From the NCBI RefSeq assembly GCF_030272615.1, contig NC_081415.1, forward strand, positions 189,750,270 to 189,814,269: DNA of 64,000 nucleotides, read 5' to 3'. Source of the DNA: Cryptomeria japonica. Lineage: Eukaryota > Streptophyta > Pinopsida > Cupressales > Cupressaceae. The notes under the pieces are model-generated. The model had not been told where the DNA came from and made no database searches. It saw nothing but the letters and a program-made list of their open reading frames with translations. Shown piece after piece: positions 47,492 to 57,968 of the stretch. A program made the position numbers and the translations under genes. Positions within the stretch are counted from its first letter, which is position 1, and the number at the start of each line of letters is the position of its first letter.

Positions 47492-48550
47492 TGTTGTCAT
47501 TGATGGCAACTAGAGCTGGATATTTAATCCACAATTCATAATTCATTTATACCGGAATATTGATTGGGCTCTAGTGAGATAGAACAAAATATCTTGTAGT
47601 GTTAAATGTTTTGGTTGGTGGTTTAGTTGTGTTGATTATTTGGTGTTGCAAATCTTGGAGATGCATTGTGGATGTGTAAATTACCTTATTCTAGGTGTGT
47701 GGCCTCCAATGGTGAGTCTTATGTAAATTGGAAGATTTAGTAGACAATTTTTTGGTTAGAATAGTGTTCATTAGTAGTAACATGTGGATATTCCTTGTGC
47801 GGATCATGTTGAGTAATTGTTTTGATTATTTTTGTGTTCGAGGATGTTAAGATGATATGTGGGAATTGTGTGGAAAATTCATTTTGGTTTGCATGATCAT
47901 TTTTTATCGAATTGAGCCAACTTGGGTAATATGTTTCTTTTGTGTGTTATGTGTTTTTGGACTAACATGTAAAAGATTTAATTTGATGTTTCTAATATAT
48001 ATGACCGATTGATTTGACTATTTTTGAGATTGGTAGTGGTGTGGAAAGTGTGTATGAGCGATTGTGGTGTGCTACCAAACGTTTTGTGCTCCAAAATTTA
48101 GCAAAACAACATAAGTGAGTAGTATTGTAGAATAGAGTATTTTGTTCTTAACCGGAACTATTTTTGGCATTTGTAGATGTTGTTTATTATTTTATACATT
48201 TTAATTATTATATGTAATCATTTGTAAGGCAATGATCCTTTTGGGGTTGTAGCCCTTATTGTAATTTGACCAGTGAGCTCTAGGCAGTGTGCCTAAATAC
48301 ATGTGCATACCCCTCATGTAATATTATTATACTTCTAAAAAGGTATATTAATATTGTGGGTCTCAATCCCACTATGGTTTTTCTCTTAACTAGGTTTCCA
48401 CATAAAAATCTTGGTGTTGTGGTTATTTGATTTGTGTTTCTGCATTCTACTTTTATTCATTTGCATTAAGTGGTTTAAAGGACAGAATAAGAATGTTAAA
48501 AATTGCAGAAGACTGATTCACCCCCCTTTCAGTGTTCCTTGATTCCAATA
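47492..48550 (+). mobile_element. 5' LTR of a copia element with four-knuckle gag
   Basis: TGTTGTCATTGATGG ... CTTGATTCCAATA followed by ATTGGTATCA (PBS). 1059 bp, with the C-tract (TTCACCCCCCTTTCAG) near the end. It truncates the gypsy RT on its left. Confidence 0.75.
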
Positions 48551-48551
48551 A

Positions 48552-48561
48552 TTGGTATCAA
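48552..48561 (+). other. Primer-binding site (initiator-Met type, partly decayed)
   Basis: TTGGTATCAA, one base after the LTR end. It matches the initiator-Met primer sequence for the first nine bases and then diverges. Confidence 0.7.
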
Positions 48562-48599
48562 ATCCTATTTCCTCGGAAGAAGCCTAACAACTTGAGGAG

Positions 48600-49735
48600 G
48601 ATCCAGGAAAGTGAATCAATAGATTCTGGTAGTCTTAGACAACAAGTTTTTGTTGCACTTAACGGTCTTGATCAATCACAAGCTGAGGTTTGGCAAGTGA
48701 AATAAAGCCTTAGGGATACTAAGAACTTCATTGAATCATTAAAATATTAGTTGAACAAGTCAAGGGAAAAGAGAAAGGAATTTGTTGATAAGCTGAAGGA
48801 GAAAAAAAGTAAAAGCATCAATGAATAAGCCCTGAAGGAAAAGATAGAAGAGTGTGAGAGACTTGTTAGAGCTAATACAGTCCAAAAGAATGAGATGGAA
48901 GCCATTGTGATGAGATTGACAAAGGAGATTGAGGAAAGGAAGAAGAATGAGGAGAAGCTTTCTCAATCCTTGAAATACAAATTTGATGAATGTTGTAGAC
49001 TTGAGAATGAGAATGGACAACTCAAGCTTGACCTGCAAAATTCCAGACAACATGAGGAAGATCTTGAAAGGTGGATCATTCTTCGTAGATATGATCTTGA
49101 TGTTGCAAATGATTATAAGGATAAATTCTAGATCAGCTCAGCCAAGCTTGATGAGATGCTTGCAAGCCAAAAGAATCCTAATGATACTCAAGGTCTTGGA
49201 TTTTAGAAAGGTGAAAGCTCTAAATCAGGACAACAAAAGAACGATTGAAGAAGGCCTCCAGTAAGACAATCTAATTCTCATAAATTCAACGGTAATTATT
49301 TTGTTTGCAATAAATTTGGTCATATGGCTAGTCAATGTAGAAATAGGATGATCAATAATGGTCCATCTTTTACCGTTTAATGTTTTAAATGCAACAAGAA
49401 TGGTCATAACTCAAATGAATGCAGAAGTATGGTGGGAAACTTTCAAAATAGGAGAAATGTCAGATGTTATGCATGTGTTATGTTTGGACATGTTGCTAAT
49501 CAGTGTAGATCAAGAAGAAATCAGATGAATTTCATACCTATGCAAGGAAATGTTGTTTTCTATGCTTGCAATAAATCTGGTAACATTACAAAGTACTACA
49601 AAAGCAGAAATGTGAATAGGAGAGGTCCAAAAGACAAGAACAAGAATGTGAAGCTAGATGAGAAAGGAAAAGAAAAGGTTGATGAGATCAGAGATCGGAT
49701 GAAGAAGAGTTGGGTTAAGAAGAGTGATTAAATGA
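48600..49735 (+). pseudogene. Copia gag with coiled coil and four zinc knuckles (second copy)
   Basis: The main plus-strand frame runs through 48895-49131 and 49429-49731 with several stops that fit CAA, CAG or CGA decay. The N-terminal coiled coil ('RLTKEIEERKKNEEKLSQ', 'LENENGQLKLDLQNSR') parallels the minus-strand copy at 7561-8690. Four knuckle positions follow: 'VCNKFGHMASQC' (first Cys altered), 'CFKCNKNGHNSNEC' intact, 'CYACVMFGHVANQC' intact, and 'YACNKSGNITKYY' (degenerate). The Lys-rich end 'KKSWVKKSD' is also shared. Protease and integrase do not follow; instead there is unrecognised DNA and then an RNase H fragment. It is either a gag-only element or a chimera. Confidence 0.75.
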
Positions 49736-50216
49736 CAGGAAGTGGGTCTACACATGGCATCCGGCCTTGGGGGATGGAATCATGAAAATCCTAAAAAGCC
49801 CCTACTTAAGATTTGTGCCTAATTATGGTAGCTTGCAGAGATGTATATGATGGTTACAGAAGGATTTCCAGAAGAGTTTGAGAAAATTTGAAGGTCTACA
49901 GAAGGTTTTTGTGAAATACGTAGTATCCGAAAGTATTAGGGAAAAGTGCATTTATTACAATGGAAATTTATGTTTGTCATGAATAAAAATTAACTTAATC
50001 AATTCATTTGTCACTTTACATTTGAGGCGATAGTGTTTGAAGAGATCTACGAGAAGATTATCAAATGAGATCAAGTGATAAACTGGTTTCCGAAGCAAAA
50101 ACCCTAATCTGGTGATCAAAGGTATTTATTAGTGAAACCCCTTTCAGTTGAAGTTTGAAATCTGAGATTGCTAAAATGACTGCATCTGGTACTGCAACTC
50201 CTTTGTTTGTTGATAT
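49736..50216 (+). other. No recognised gene; junction before the RNase H fragment
   Basis: About 480 bases after the gag stop with no supported frame. A short start, ATGACTGCATCTGGTACTGC at 50178, may be the beginning of an accessory ORF. Homology to the pol of the downstream element begins abruptly at 50217. Confidence 0.5.
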
Positions 50217-50750
50217 CTAAAGGGAACTGAAGATTATGGTTTATGGTATGCAAAGAATGATGATTTTATGTTATGTGCTTATACTGATGCAGATTGGGCA
50301 GGTGATGTTGATGACAAGAAGAGTACTACCGATGGAGCATTATTTTTGGGAAAGAAGTTGGTTTCTTAGGCAAACAAGAAATAGGATTCAATATCTTTAT
50401 CTATTGTTGAAGATGAGTACATTGTTGCTGCTAGTAATTGCACTCAGATAGTATGGATGAAGCAAATGTAGAAAGATATCAAAGTTATTTATGATGAGCC
50501 TACTGTTATATATTGTGATAATTCTAGTGCTATAAACATGTTTAAGAATCTGGTGCAACACTCTAAGACTAAGCATATATCAATCAAATATAACTACTTG
50601 AGAGAGCAAGTCGATGATAAGAAAGTGAAGCTAGAATATGTATCTACAAAGGAACAAATTGTTGATATTTTCACTAAGCCTTTGCCTGTAGATACATTTG
50701 TATATCTGAGAGACAAGTTAGGGGTCTCCACCCCTCCTGATGAGAAATAG
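50217..50750 (+). pseudogene. Copia RNase H fragment (pol C-terminus)
   Basis: 178 codons in one frame, ending TAG at 50748-50750. Motifs: 'YTDADWAGD', 'STTDGALFLGKKLVS', 'VEDEYIVAASNCTQ', 'DNSSAINMFKNLVQHSKTKH' and 'LEYVSTKEQIVDIFTKPLP'. It lines up codon for codon with 57437-57968 and shares two in-frame TAG stops with it (50367 here and 57585 there; 50469 and 57687). The upstream part of pol is missing. RNase H would remove the RNA template during element replication. Confidence 0.85.
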
Positions 50751-51047
50751 ATGCATTGAGTTGTATCGATCCGATGGAATTCAGAGCCTTACTCTTTTAT
50801 CCAGATTGATGAGTTGGTGTTGCTCCTTTGCTGGAGTAGTCTGTGTTTTGGAGAGAGATTCATGTTTCTGTGTTGTAGGGGGGGAGAGTTTGATTTTCTA
50901 TTTTGGTGATCTGGCATTGTTGTCAAAGGGGAAAAGAGATCATGTGAAAAACTACTCTATCTATCTTGATCTTAGGGGGAGTTTGCTGGTGATATCTTCT
51001 TTCCTTGCATTAACTATTTTTTACATTCATATGTTGCCATCAATGCC

Positions 51048-51059
51048 AAAGGGGGAGAT
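51048..51059 (+). other. Polypurine tract before the middle LTR
   Basis: AAAGGGGGAGAT directly before TGTTGGATTATT. It shows that the LTR at 51060 served as 3' LTR of the upstream copy. Confidence 0.85.
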
Positions 51060-52330
51060 TGTTGGATTATTAGGGAGATTGTTTGATTTCATTGTTCATT
51101 GATGCTACTAGGATATGTTGTTGTCATTGATGTCAACATATTCCTATGAATTATTCCAGTGAGTTTGGGAAAGGTTTTTGGTCCAATTTTGTAGTTTGGT
51201 TTTGCTAATCATTGTTTTGCAGTATCCAGTATTCCCTTTGGTATATTCCATTGTAATCAGATCTTGTGCTAAGATTTTGGATTATTGTTTGGGATGATCT
51301 TGTGTATCTTCATTTTAGATGGTTTGTCATTTGGTGCTCCACAAGTTATCTTTCTTCATGACAGTTGTTGATTGGTTGTGTTCTTGAGCCTTGAGACGTT
51401 GACTGATGAAGATTTCAAAAGAGAAGATTGTGCAATTGTTCTGAATGATTCTAACACGGTTTATGGTGTTTCCTAATCATTTCCTATTTGTTTTGGCAAT
51501 CCGCATTGATCATTGAGCGATTTTTCAGTGATTTCTATGAACTGATGATAATTTGTGTTATGCAGTATTTCTAGTGGTGTAGCGTGTTGCGATTGATCTT
51601 GGCGGGATTTATGGTGGATATCATCATTTGGGAATTTGAATTATGTCCATGCTATGTAATGTAAATCATAATATTGGTCCGATGGTCGATATTTGTATCA
51701 TGTAATGTAAGTTTTGTAATTATGAGTTGAGGGTTGAGGGTTTAGCCGACCTTGGTATCAAGTTTGATGGTTTGTATATATAGGTGATATACTTATGTAA
51801 TTTTGGTGTTGGTATTGTGTCTGCATTATCAGAGAGAGGTAAATGTGTGAACAAGGATATATCATTCAATGAAGTGTTGCGGTGAGCTTGGTGTTGCAGG
51901 GAAAACAATTGTGCTTAACTAGAACTGTCATCAAGAATTTGCAGATGCTATTATTGCAGTTCATTTCTTCCGGATTATATTCTGAATCATTTTTGTAAGT
52001 CATTGCGACTTCCCTGAGGGTTGTAGCCTTTTGGGCATATATCTCTTGAATAGTGAGCTTGAATGCATGTGCATTCCCCATTATAATATTTTCATATACT
52101 ATTGAAGAGTATCATCTTATTGTGGGTAGGTTCCCAACGTGGTTTTTCCCTTAACCAAGTTTCCCATGTCAAAATATCAGTGTTTTGTGTTGTGCTTATT
52201 ATTTTTCTTATCTATTAATGTTGTGGTTTATCAATTAATGTTTTGGAAGTTTAATTTGTTGTGTGTCTGGTGAAGACTGATTCACACCCCCCCCCCCACC
52301 CTCAGTCTTCCTTCTTGATTGTTGCTAACA
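51060..52330 (+). mobile_element. Copia LTR shared by two internal regions (middle LTR)
   Basis: TGTTGGATTATTAGG ... TGTTGCTAACA, 1271 bp, preceded by a polypurine tract and followed by a PBS. A TATA-like TATATATAGG lies near 51775, and the C-tract is extended to 13 C near 52286. It pairs with 59199-60478, from which it differs by very roughly a tenth of positions in the first 200 bases. Confidence 0.85.
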
Positions 52331-52331
52331 A

Positions 52332-52344
52332 TTAGTATCAGAGC
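52332..52344 (+). other. Primer-binding site (initiator-Met type)
   Basis: TTAGTATCAGAGC, one change from TTGGTATCAGAGC, directly after the LTR. Confidence 0.8.
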
Positions 52345-52386
52345 TAGATCCTCCAGTAGAAGCTTAATCACATGAGGAGATCCAAG

Positions 52387-53372
52387 ATGGAAACTCAAGG
52401 TAATCATTTCAAGAAGGATAGTCTGAGGTTTGATGGAAGCAACTACATTGTATGGAAGAAACAAATGGAGGTGCATTTGAAATGTCTTGGAGAAGATTAT
52501 TGGAAGATCACTAAGAATTCCTATGTTGTTCCTTAGAATGGACCATCCACTCCTGATGAGATTAAGGAAGTTGAATACAACATCAAAATGAAGGAAGCAT
52601 TACTCAGTGCCCTGACTGATTCTAAAATGACAAATGTTATGGAACTTTAGACCGCACATGAGATCTGGGTGAAGCTTGAGATCCTGTATGAAGGTGATTG
52701 TCAAGTGAAAGTTTCTAAGTTGCAGAGTTTAAAAGGAAAATATGAGACATTGAAGATGGGAGATTATGAGAACATACATGCATACATGGCTAAGGTGAAT
52801 TAGCTCAAGTCCTTGGTATCAGTACTCTTAATGGAAAGATTGAAGAAGATGATATTGTTGCTAAGGTGCTAAGATCTTTGCCTCCTGCCTATTAACATAA
52901 GGTTGTCACTATTTATGAGATTTGGAGTGTAACTACTATGACAAGGGATGTATTAGTTGGAAAACTTGCTGCATTTGAGTTGAGTGAATTTGGTGAATCA
53001 CATGGAAAGTATGAGACAACATTTAAAGCATAAACATTTGTGTTCGATAAACAGAAACATGATCTTGATGAGTGTAGGATATCCAGATATGAAAGAGAAA
53101 GGAGAGAGATAACAGAGAAAGAAAGAGAGCTTGATGAGATTGAAGCATTGATTGCCCAAAGATTTCCTAAAGGTGCCAGTAAGTATGATGGAAAGCTTCC
53201 CTTAAAATATTTTTCTTGTAACAAGATAGGGCATTTTGCTTCTAGATGTCTGGAGAGAATGGCTAAGTATGACAAACATGATAAGTTTGATAAGTCTGAT
53301 AGAAATGATAGATATGAGAAGCATGAGAAGTATGATAAGCCTTATAAATATAACCAAAAGTTTAAGAACTAG
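52387..53372 (+). pseudogene. Copia gag (UBN2-type) of the main element
   Basis: It starts 'METQGNHFKKDSLRFDGSNY' at 52387. It shows the copia gag pattern 'WKKQMEVHLK', 'YETLKMGDYENIHAYMAKVN' and 'LRSLPPAY', an Arg/Glu-rich helix at ~53060-53150, a single zinc knuckle 'YFSCNKIGHFASRC' at ~53210 with its first Cys replaced, and a Lys/Asp/Tyr-rich tail ending at TAG 53370-53372. There is a frameshift near 52805, with stops at 52534, 52648, 52801, 52894 and 53031 (TAG and TAA). This gag is unlike the four-knuckle gag at 48600. It would form the particle shell; it is inactive. Confidence 0.85.
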
Positions 53373-53375
53373 AAG

Positions 53376-54592
53376 AGTTGTTATTATGTTGCAAATGAAG
53401 AATCAAAAGAAGATGAAGTTGTGTTTATTTCCATTAAAGAAGATAGTGTTGTGCCTATTGATTCCACTAGTTGTTCTATTGAGGAGAAAGTTTAGGCTGC
53501 TAAGGTAGAAGAAAAAGGTGAATGGTTGATTGACAGTGGTTGCTCACATCATATGACCGGTGACAAATGAAAATTTTTAAGCATGGAATGGTATGATGGT
53601 GGAATAGTTAGATTTGGATCTGACAAATCCTATATAATCTGTGGGAAAGGTTCTAATTCTTTTAATGGTAAGCATAATACTGATGATGTCTTGTAAGTTG
53701 AAGGTTTAAAGCATACTTTTTTGAGTCTTGGACATATGATTGATAAGGGTTGTGATCTACAATTCAAAGATGGTAAATGTAAGATCTTGAATGCATCCAG
53801 TATATAAATTGCATCTAGAACTAAGACTGAAGGTAACATTTTTCATTTGGATGCTAGTGACAAAAGTTATTTGATTGCTAAGATAGATGAGAGTTGGTTG
53901 TGGAATTGAAGGATGTGTCATGTAAACTTTGATTCATTGATCAAGATCAGTTCTACACATGTAAGGAATGTTAGTTGGGTAAGCAAACAAGGATTTATTT
54001 TAAGAGCAAAAAGTACACATCAGAAAATGTTAGAAGTGTGTAGGGTGATAGACACTTTATGTTAATAATTGATGATTATTCCAGAATGATGTGGGTTGTC
54101 TTTTTGAAGGAAAAATCAGAAGCATTTGAGAAAATCAAGATATTCAAAGCTAAAGTTGAAACTGAATCTAGATTGAAGTTGAAGTGTCTAAGATCTAATA
54201 TAGGTGGAAAATTTTGTTCTGGTGAGTTGAATTATTTCTTTGAGATGCATGGAATCAGAAGACAATTATCTGCTCCTAGGACCCCTCAATAGAATGGGAT
54301 TGTTGAAAGGAATAACCATACTATCTTAGATGTTGCAAGGACCATGTTGATTGAAGGAAATGTTTTGAAGGTTTATTGGAGAGAATCTATTAGCACTACA
54401 ATCTATACATTCAATAGAGTCCATATCAAAGGTGATTCCAGTAAGAATCCTTATGAGCTTTGGTTTTGTCATGTTCCTACTGTGAAATATTTTAGTGTCT
54501 TTTGTAGAAAATGTTATCTCAAGAGAGATGAGGATATTAGAAATTTTAATGCTAGAAGTGATGAAGGTATCTTCTTGGGATAATCTACAAAT
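53376..54592 (+). pseudogene. Copia protease, pre-integrase and integrase
   Basis: Protease: 'EWLIDSGCSHHMTGDK' near 53525 with the D-S-G triad present, then TGA where Arg is usual. The pre-integrase zinc region is at ~53895-53980. The integrase core starts near 54059 with 'IIDDYSRMMWVVFLKEKSEA'. The second catalytic Asp appears lost ('LRSNIGGKF' at ~54188, where DNGG is expected). Glu is kept in 'NGIVERNNH' after a TAG at 54290. It ends with 'ARSDEGIFLG' and TAA at ~54581. The region linking protease and integrase has frame breaks near 53990. The enzyme would insert element DNA; the Asp change and stops make it dead. Confidence 0.85.
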
Positions 54593-55523
54593 AGAAAGGC
54601 CTACTGGTGTTATGACAAGAGACTGAGAAAGATAGTTGAGAGTGAAAGTGTGAAGGTGGATGAAAACCTTGGGAAGGAAATCAAAGCCTATGATAAAGGT
54701 CAACATGTTGTTTTAGCTCCTATTCAGCCTGAAGATCCTAAGCATAATTATCTGGTAGAGATAGAGACTATTGTTGCTGCCGGTGAGGATGTTCATGAGC
54801 CTGAGTATGAAACTCAAAGAAATCAGAAAACTCTGAGGTATGTAAGATTAAATCATTCCAAGAATCAAATTATTGGTGATAAGAATAAAGGTGTAATGAC
54901 TAGAAGAAGGTTAGCTACAAAAGAGATATGTTTGATTTTGAAAGTTGAACCTAAAGATGTTGTTGAAGCTTGTAAAGATGATAATTGGATGAGAACCATG
55001 GAAGATGAGTTAGATCAGATTGAAAAGAATAATACTTGGGAACTTGTCCCTAGACCTAAAGATAAAAAATGTTATTGGAACTAAATGGGCTTTTAAAAAC
55101 AAATTGAATGAAGCCGGTGAAGTAGTCAAAAATAAAGTCAGACTAGTCTGCAAAGGTTATTCATAGCAAGAAGGGATTGATTATGAAGAAAATTTTGCTC
55201 CAGATGCTAGAATTGAAGTTGTTAGATTGTTACATGCTTATGCTGCTTATAAAGATTTCAAGGTATATCAAATGGATGTCAAATCTACATTTTTGAATGG
55301 TGATCTAGAAGAAGAAGTTTGCATTGAACAACCTGATGGATTTTCACTGTCAGATGATGGAGATATGGTATGTAAGTTAAAGAAAGAACTTTATGGATTG
55401 AAACAAGCCCCTAGAGCCTGGTATGCTAGATTAGATAAATACTTGCTGAAATTGAGATTTGTCAAAGGTGTTGTTGATAGTAATTTGTACTTTAAAATTA
55501 AAAATGATAACATTTTGATTGTT
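54593..55523 (+). pseudogene. Copia reverse transcriptase, 5' part
   Basis: After a linker (54650-54900) the RT starts with 'WMRTMEDELDQIEKNNTWEL' near 54985. It breaks frame at ~55075 and continues with 'KNKVRLVCKGYS', TAG at 55165, 'QMDVKSTFLNGDLEEEVC' and 'LYGLKQAPRAWYARLDKYLL'. At 55523 a retroposon is inserted directly after the 'DNILIV' codons. The catalytic 'VDD' part is on the far side, at about 57010-57030 ('VFVDDIIFY', Phe in place of the usual Tyr). Confidence 0.88.
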
Positions 55524-57007
55524 TTTTATTAAGGTAAAAATAGGTTTTGAAGGGGCCCCGAAACCCTTTACAAAAGAACCTTACAAGAAGAAAGCATTAA
55601 GCAACCAGAAGGAACAAACCCAAGAAAAACCAGCAAAATAACTAGAGAAAACCAGCAAAAGCCCAAAAAAATCAACAAAATCCGAACAGACCCAACAAAA
55701 GAAGCTAATTAATATTTTTCAGGGAATTAGCCAAGTCATTGCTAATCCCATACAGGTCTTTAATGTTTTCCCTAAGATTAGGGATCTCCTTAGCAGACGC
55801 AGCAGCAACAACTTTCTTAACACTCTCTCTGGTTCTCTTTCCAGCTCCACCTAGAGTAGCTTCACCACTTCCAATCTTGATAGCATCTTCATCCATTTCG
55901 AGGTCCACCACTAGTTTGGGAGAATTGGAAGTATCAAGGACCTTTGAGATATCCTCAAGGTTTTTGGTGATAGCAGACAAGATATTCAGGATAATACCCA
56001 GCAGGTTTTTCATCGCCACTTTCCCTTCTTCTAGCAAGTTAATCTAAGCAGCCATTTTATTAACTTTCTCCTCCATTTCCTTCTTCCAATGCTCCTAATC
56101 CCTGTCATCTTCCTTCCTTTTGTCATCCATCTATATCCCATTTTTCTCCAGTTTCTTCAAAAGTTCATAAGTCCATCTATCATAAACCATTCTAGCCTCA
56201 GTAAGTTTTTTAAGGTTATCCAAGAATAACCCTTCACCAACGCTTTCCTTTTCCTCACTCAAACTATCCTTTGCCATATCATTCTCGGGTACCTTGTTCT
56301 TCTTCTTCTCAGAATTGAAATTTTTTTCCTCATTATCCTTGTCATCCACATCCACCATGGGTTGGCTATTGTTGTTGTTGAGGCTAGCACTGTGAATTGG
56401 GCTATCATTGTCGAACTTGTTCTCACCTTCTTCATGCTCTGCTCCCATTTCCTCATCTTTCTAGCTGTCCTCACCCTCTGGCTCATCCATTTCCATTTCA
56501 CTATCCTCTTTACCAATTTCCACTATGTCATGCTTATCTTCATGGACTTTCATCCCAATGGCACTCTTTCTTTTATTCCTGGAGGTACCCTCCTCCTTGC
56601 TAGGTTCCCCTTCCTCCAGCATTCTCTTACCTTTCCCTGGAGAAGAAGATAACCTCTTGTTTTCTAGCATGGCAAGGGTTTTACAGTGCTCATAAATGAG
56701 CAGCAACAGCCCACAATGGAGAACTGGATTCAAGGGATTCTTGTTGTGTTTATTGAGAGACCTAGAAAGGGACCTGAAGAGATAGTAGGGTAGGGAAACC
56801 CATTTCTCATGTCTAAAGTGGTTTAATAACACAAAGTGATAAGTGTGGGCCCTAGAAAAGCGTCCCTCAATAGTTATATATTCCATTATGGCATTCAAAA
56901 CCCAGCCCCAGATTTTCTTGATGTTGGAGGCTTCGTAATAAACCCCTATGGCTTTTCCTATTTTAGCCCTCTCCTTTTCCTTACATGGGAATAACATTTT
57001 GATTGTT
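55507..57007 (-). mobile_element. Retroposon in copia RT with 17-bp target duplication
   Basis: ATAACATTTTGATTGTT occurs at 55507-55523 and 56991-57007. The insert is 55524-56990, 1467 bp. Its left end TTTATTAAGGTAAAAATAGG is, on the minus strand, an A-rich 3' end preceded by TTTGTAAAGGGTTTCGGGGCCCC, a phrase like plant LINE tails. Its right end is the 5' end. The long exact duplication and A-rich tail fit LINE-driven target-primed insertion. It carries one protein frame but no RT or endonuclease. Confidence 0.85.
55705..56990 (-). pseudogene. Unrecognised protein frame carried by the retroposon
   Basis: Minus-strand stretches 56990-56461, 56448-56131 and 56037-55705 are separated mainly by TAG codons and frame changes. 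The N-terminal part is globular ('IWGWVLNAIMEYITIEGRFS', 'YHFVLLNHFRHEKWVSLPYY', 'HCGLLLLIYEHCKTLAM'). Then comes a Lys/Ser nuclear-style stretch and a long acidic Glu/Asp/Asn region with helical ends. The open frame begins in the flanking duplication, so the insert is probably 5'-truncated and the true start is missing. I do not recognise the family; it could be a LINE ORF1-like protein or a retrocopied transcript. The other retroposon (29825-30999) also has an acidic frame in this place. Confidence 0.5.
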
Positions 57008-57968
57008 GAAGTCTTTGTTGATGATATTATTTTTTATTGTGACAATGATATGAGCATGGAATTTTTCGGTGATATGCAAAAATAATTTGAGATGTCTATG
57101 ATTGGTGAGATGAAATTTTTCTTAAGTTTGCAAATTGCATAGACAGGAAAAAGGTATCTTTATATCTCAAACTAAGTATGTGAAGGAATTGTTGAAGAAG
57201 TTTGGATTAGATGATTCCAAACCGGTTGGGACTCCTATGATGATTGGTTGTAAATTATCTCAAAATGATGAATCTCCTAAAGCTAATCCGAGTTTGTATA
57301 GATCTATGGTTGTTGGAGTGTTATATCTTACTCAAACTAGGCCTGACATTATGCATGTTGTGTATATGGTAGCTAGATATCAAACTGATCTGAAAGAGAT
57401 TCATGTTACTATTATTAAAAGAATATTTAGATATCTAAAGGGAATTGAATATTATGGTTTATGGTATCTGAAGAATGATGATTTCATGTTATGTGCTTAT
57501 ACTGATGCAGATTGGGAAGGTGATGTTGATGACTGGAAGAGTACTACTGGTGGAGCATTCTTTTTGGGAAAGAAGTTGGTTTCTTAGGCCAACAAGAAAC
57601 ATGATTCAATATCTTTATCTACTGTTGAAGTTGAGTACATTGCTCCTGCTAGTAATTGCACTCAAATAGTATGGATGAAGCAAATGTAGAAAGATATCAG
57701 AGTTATTTATGATGAGCCTACTGTTATATATTCTGATAATTCCAGTGCTATAAACATGTCTAAGAATTTGGTGCAACACTCTAAGACTAAGCATATATCA
57801 ATCAAATATAACTACTTAAGAGAGCAAGTCGATGATAAGAAAGTGAAGCTAGAATATGTATCTACAAAGGAACAAATTGCTTATATTTTTACTAAGCCTT
57901 TGCTTGCAGATACATTTTTCTATCTGAGAGACAAGTTAGGGGTCTCCACCCCTCCTAATGAGAACTAG
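57008..57968 (+). pseudogene. Copia reverse transcriptase end and RNase H
   Basis: It resumes after the retroposon with 'VFVDDIIFYCDND', then 'MSMIGEMKFFLSLQIA'. There is a frameshift near 57140, then 'ISQTKYVKELLKKFG', 'VGTPM', 'SLYRSMVVGVLYLTQTRPDI' and RNase H 'YTDADWEGDVDDWKSTTGG'. TAG at 57585 and 57687 interrupt; 'YSDNSSAINMSKNLVQHSKT' and 'VSTKEQIAYIFTKPL' follow, ending TAG 57966-57968. The two internal TAGs are shared with 50217-50750. Confidence 0.88.
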
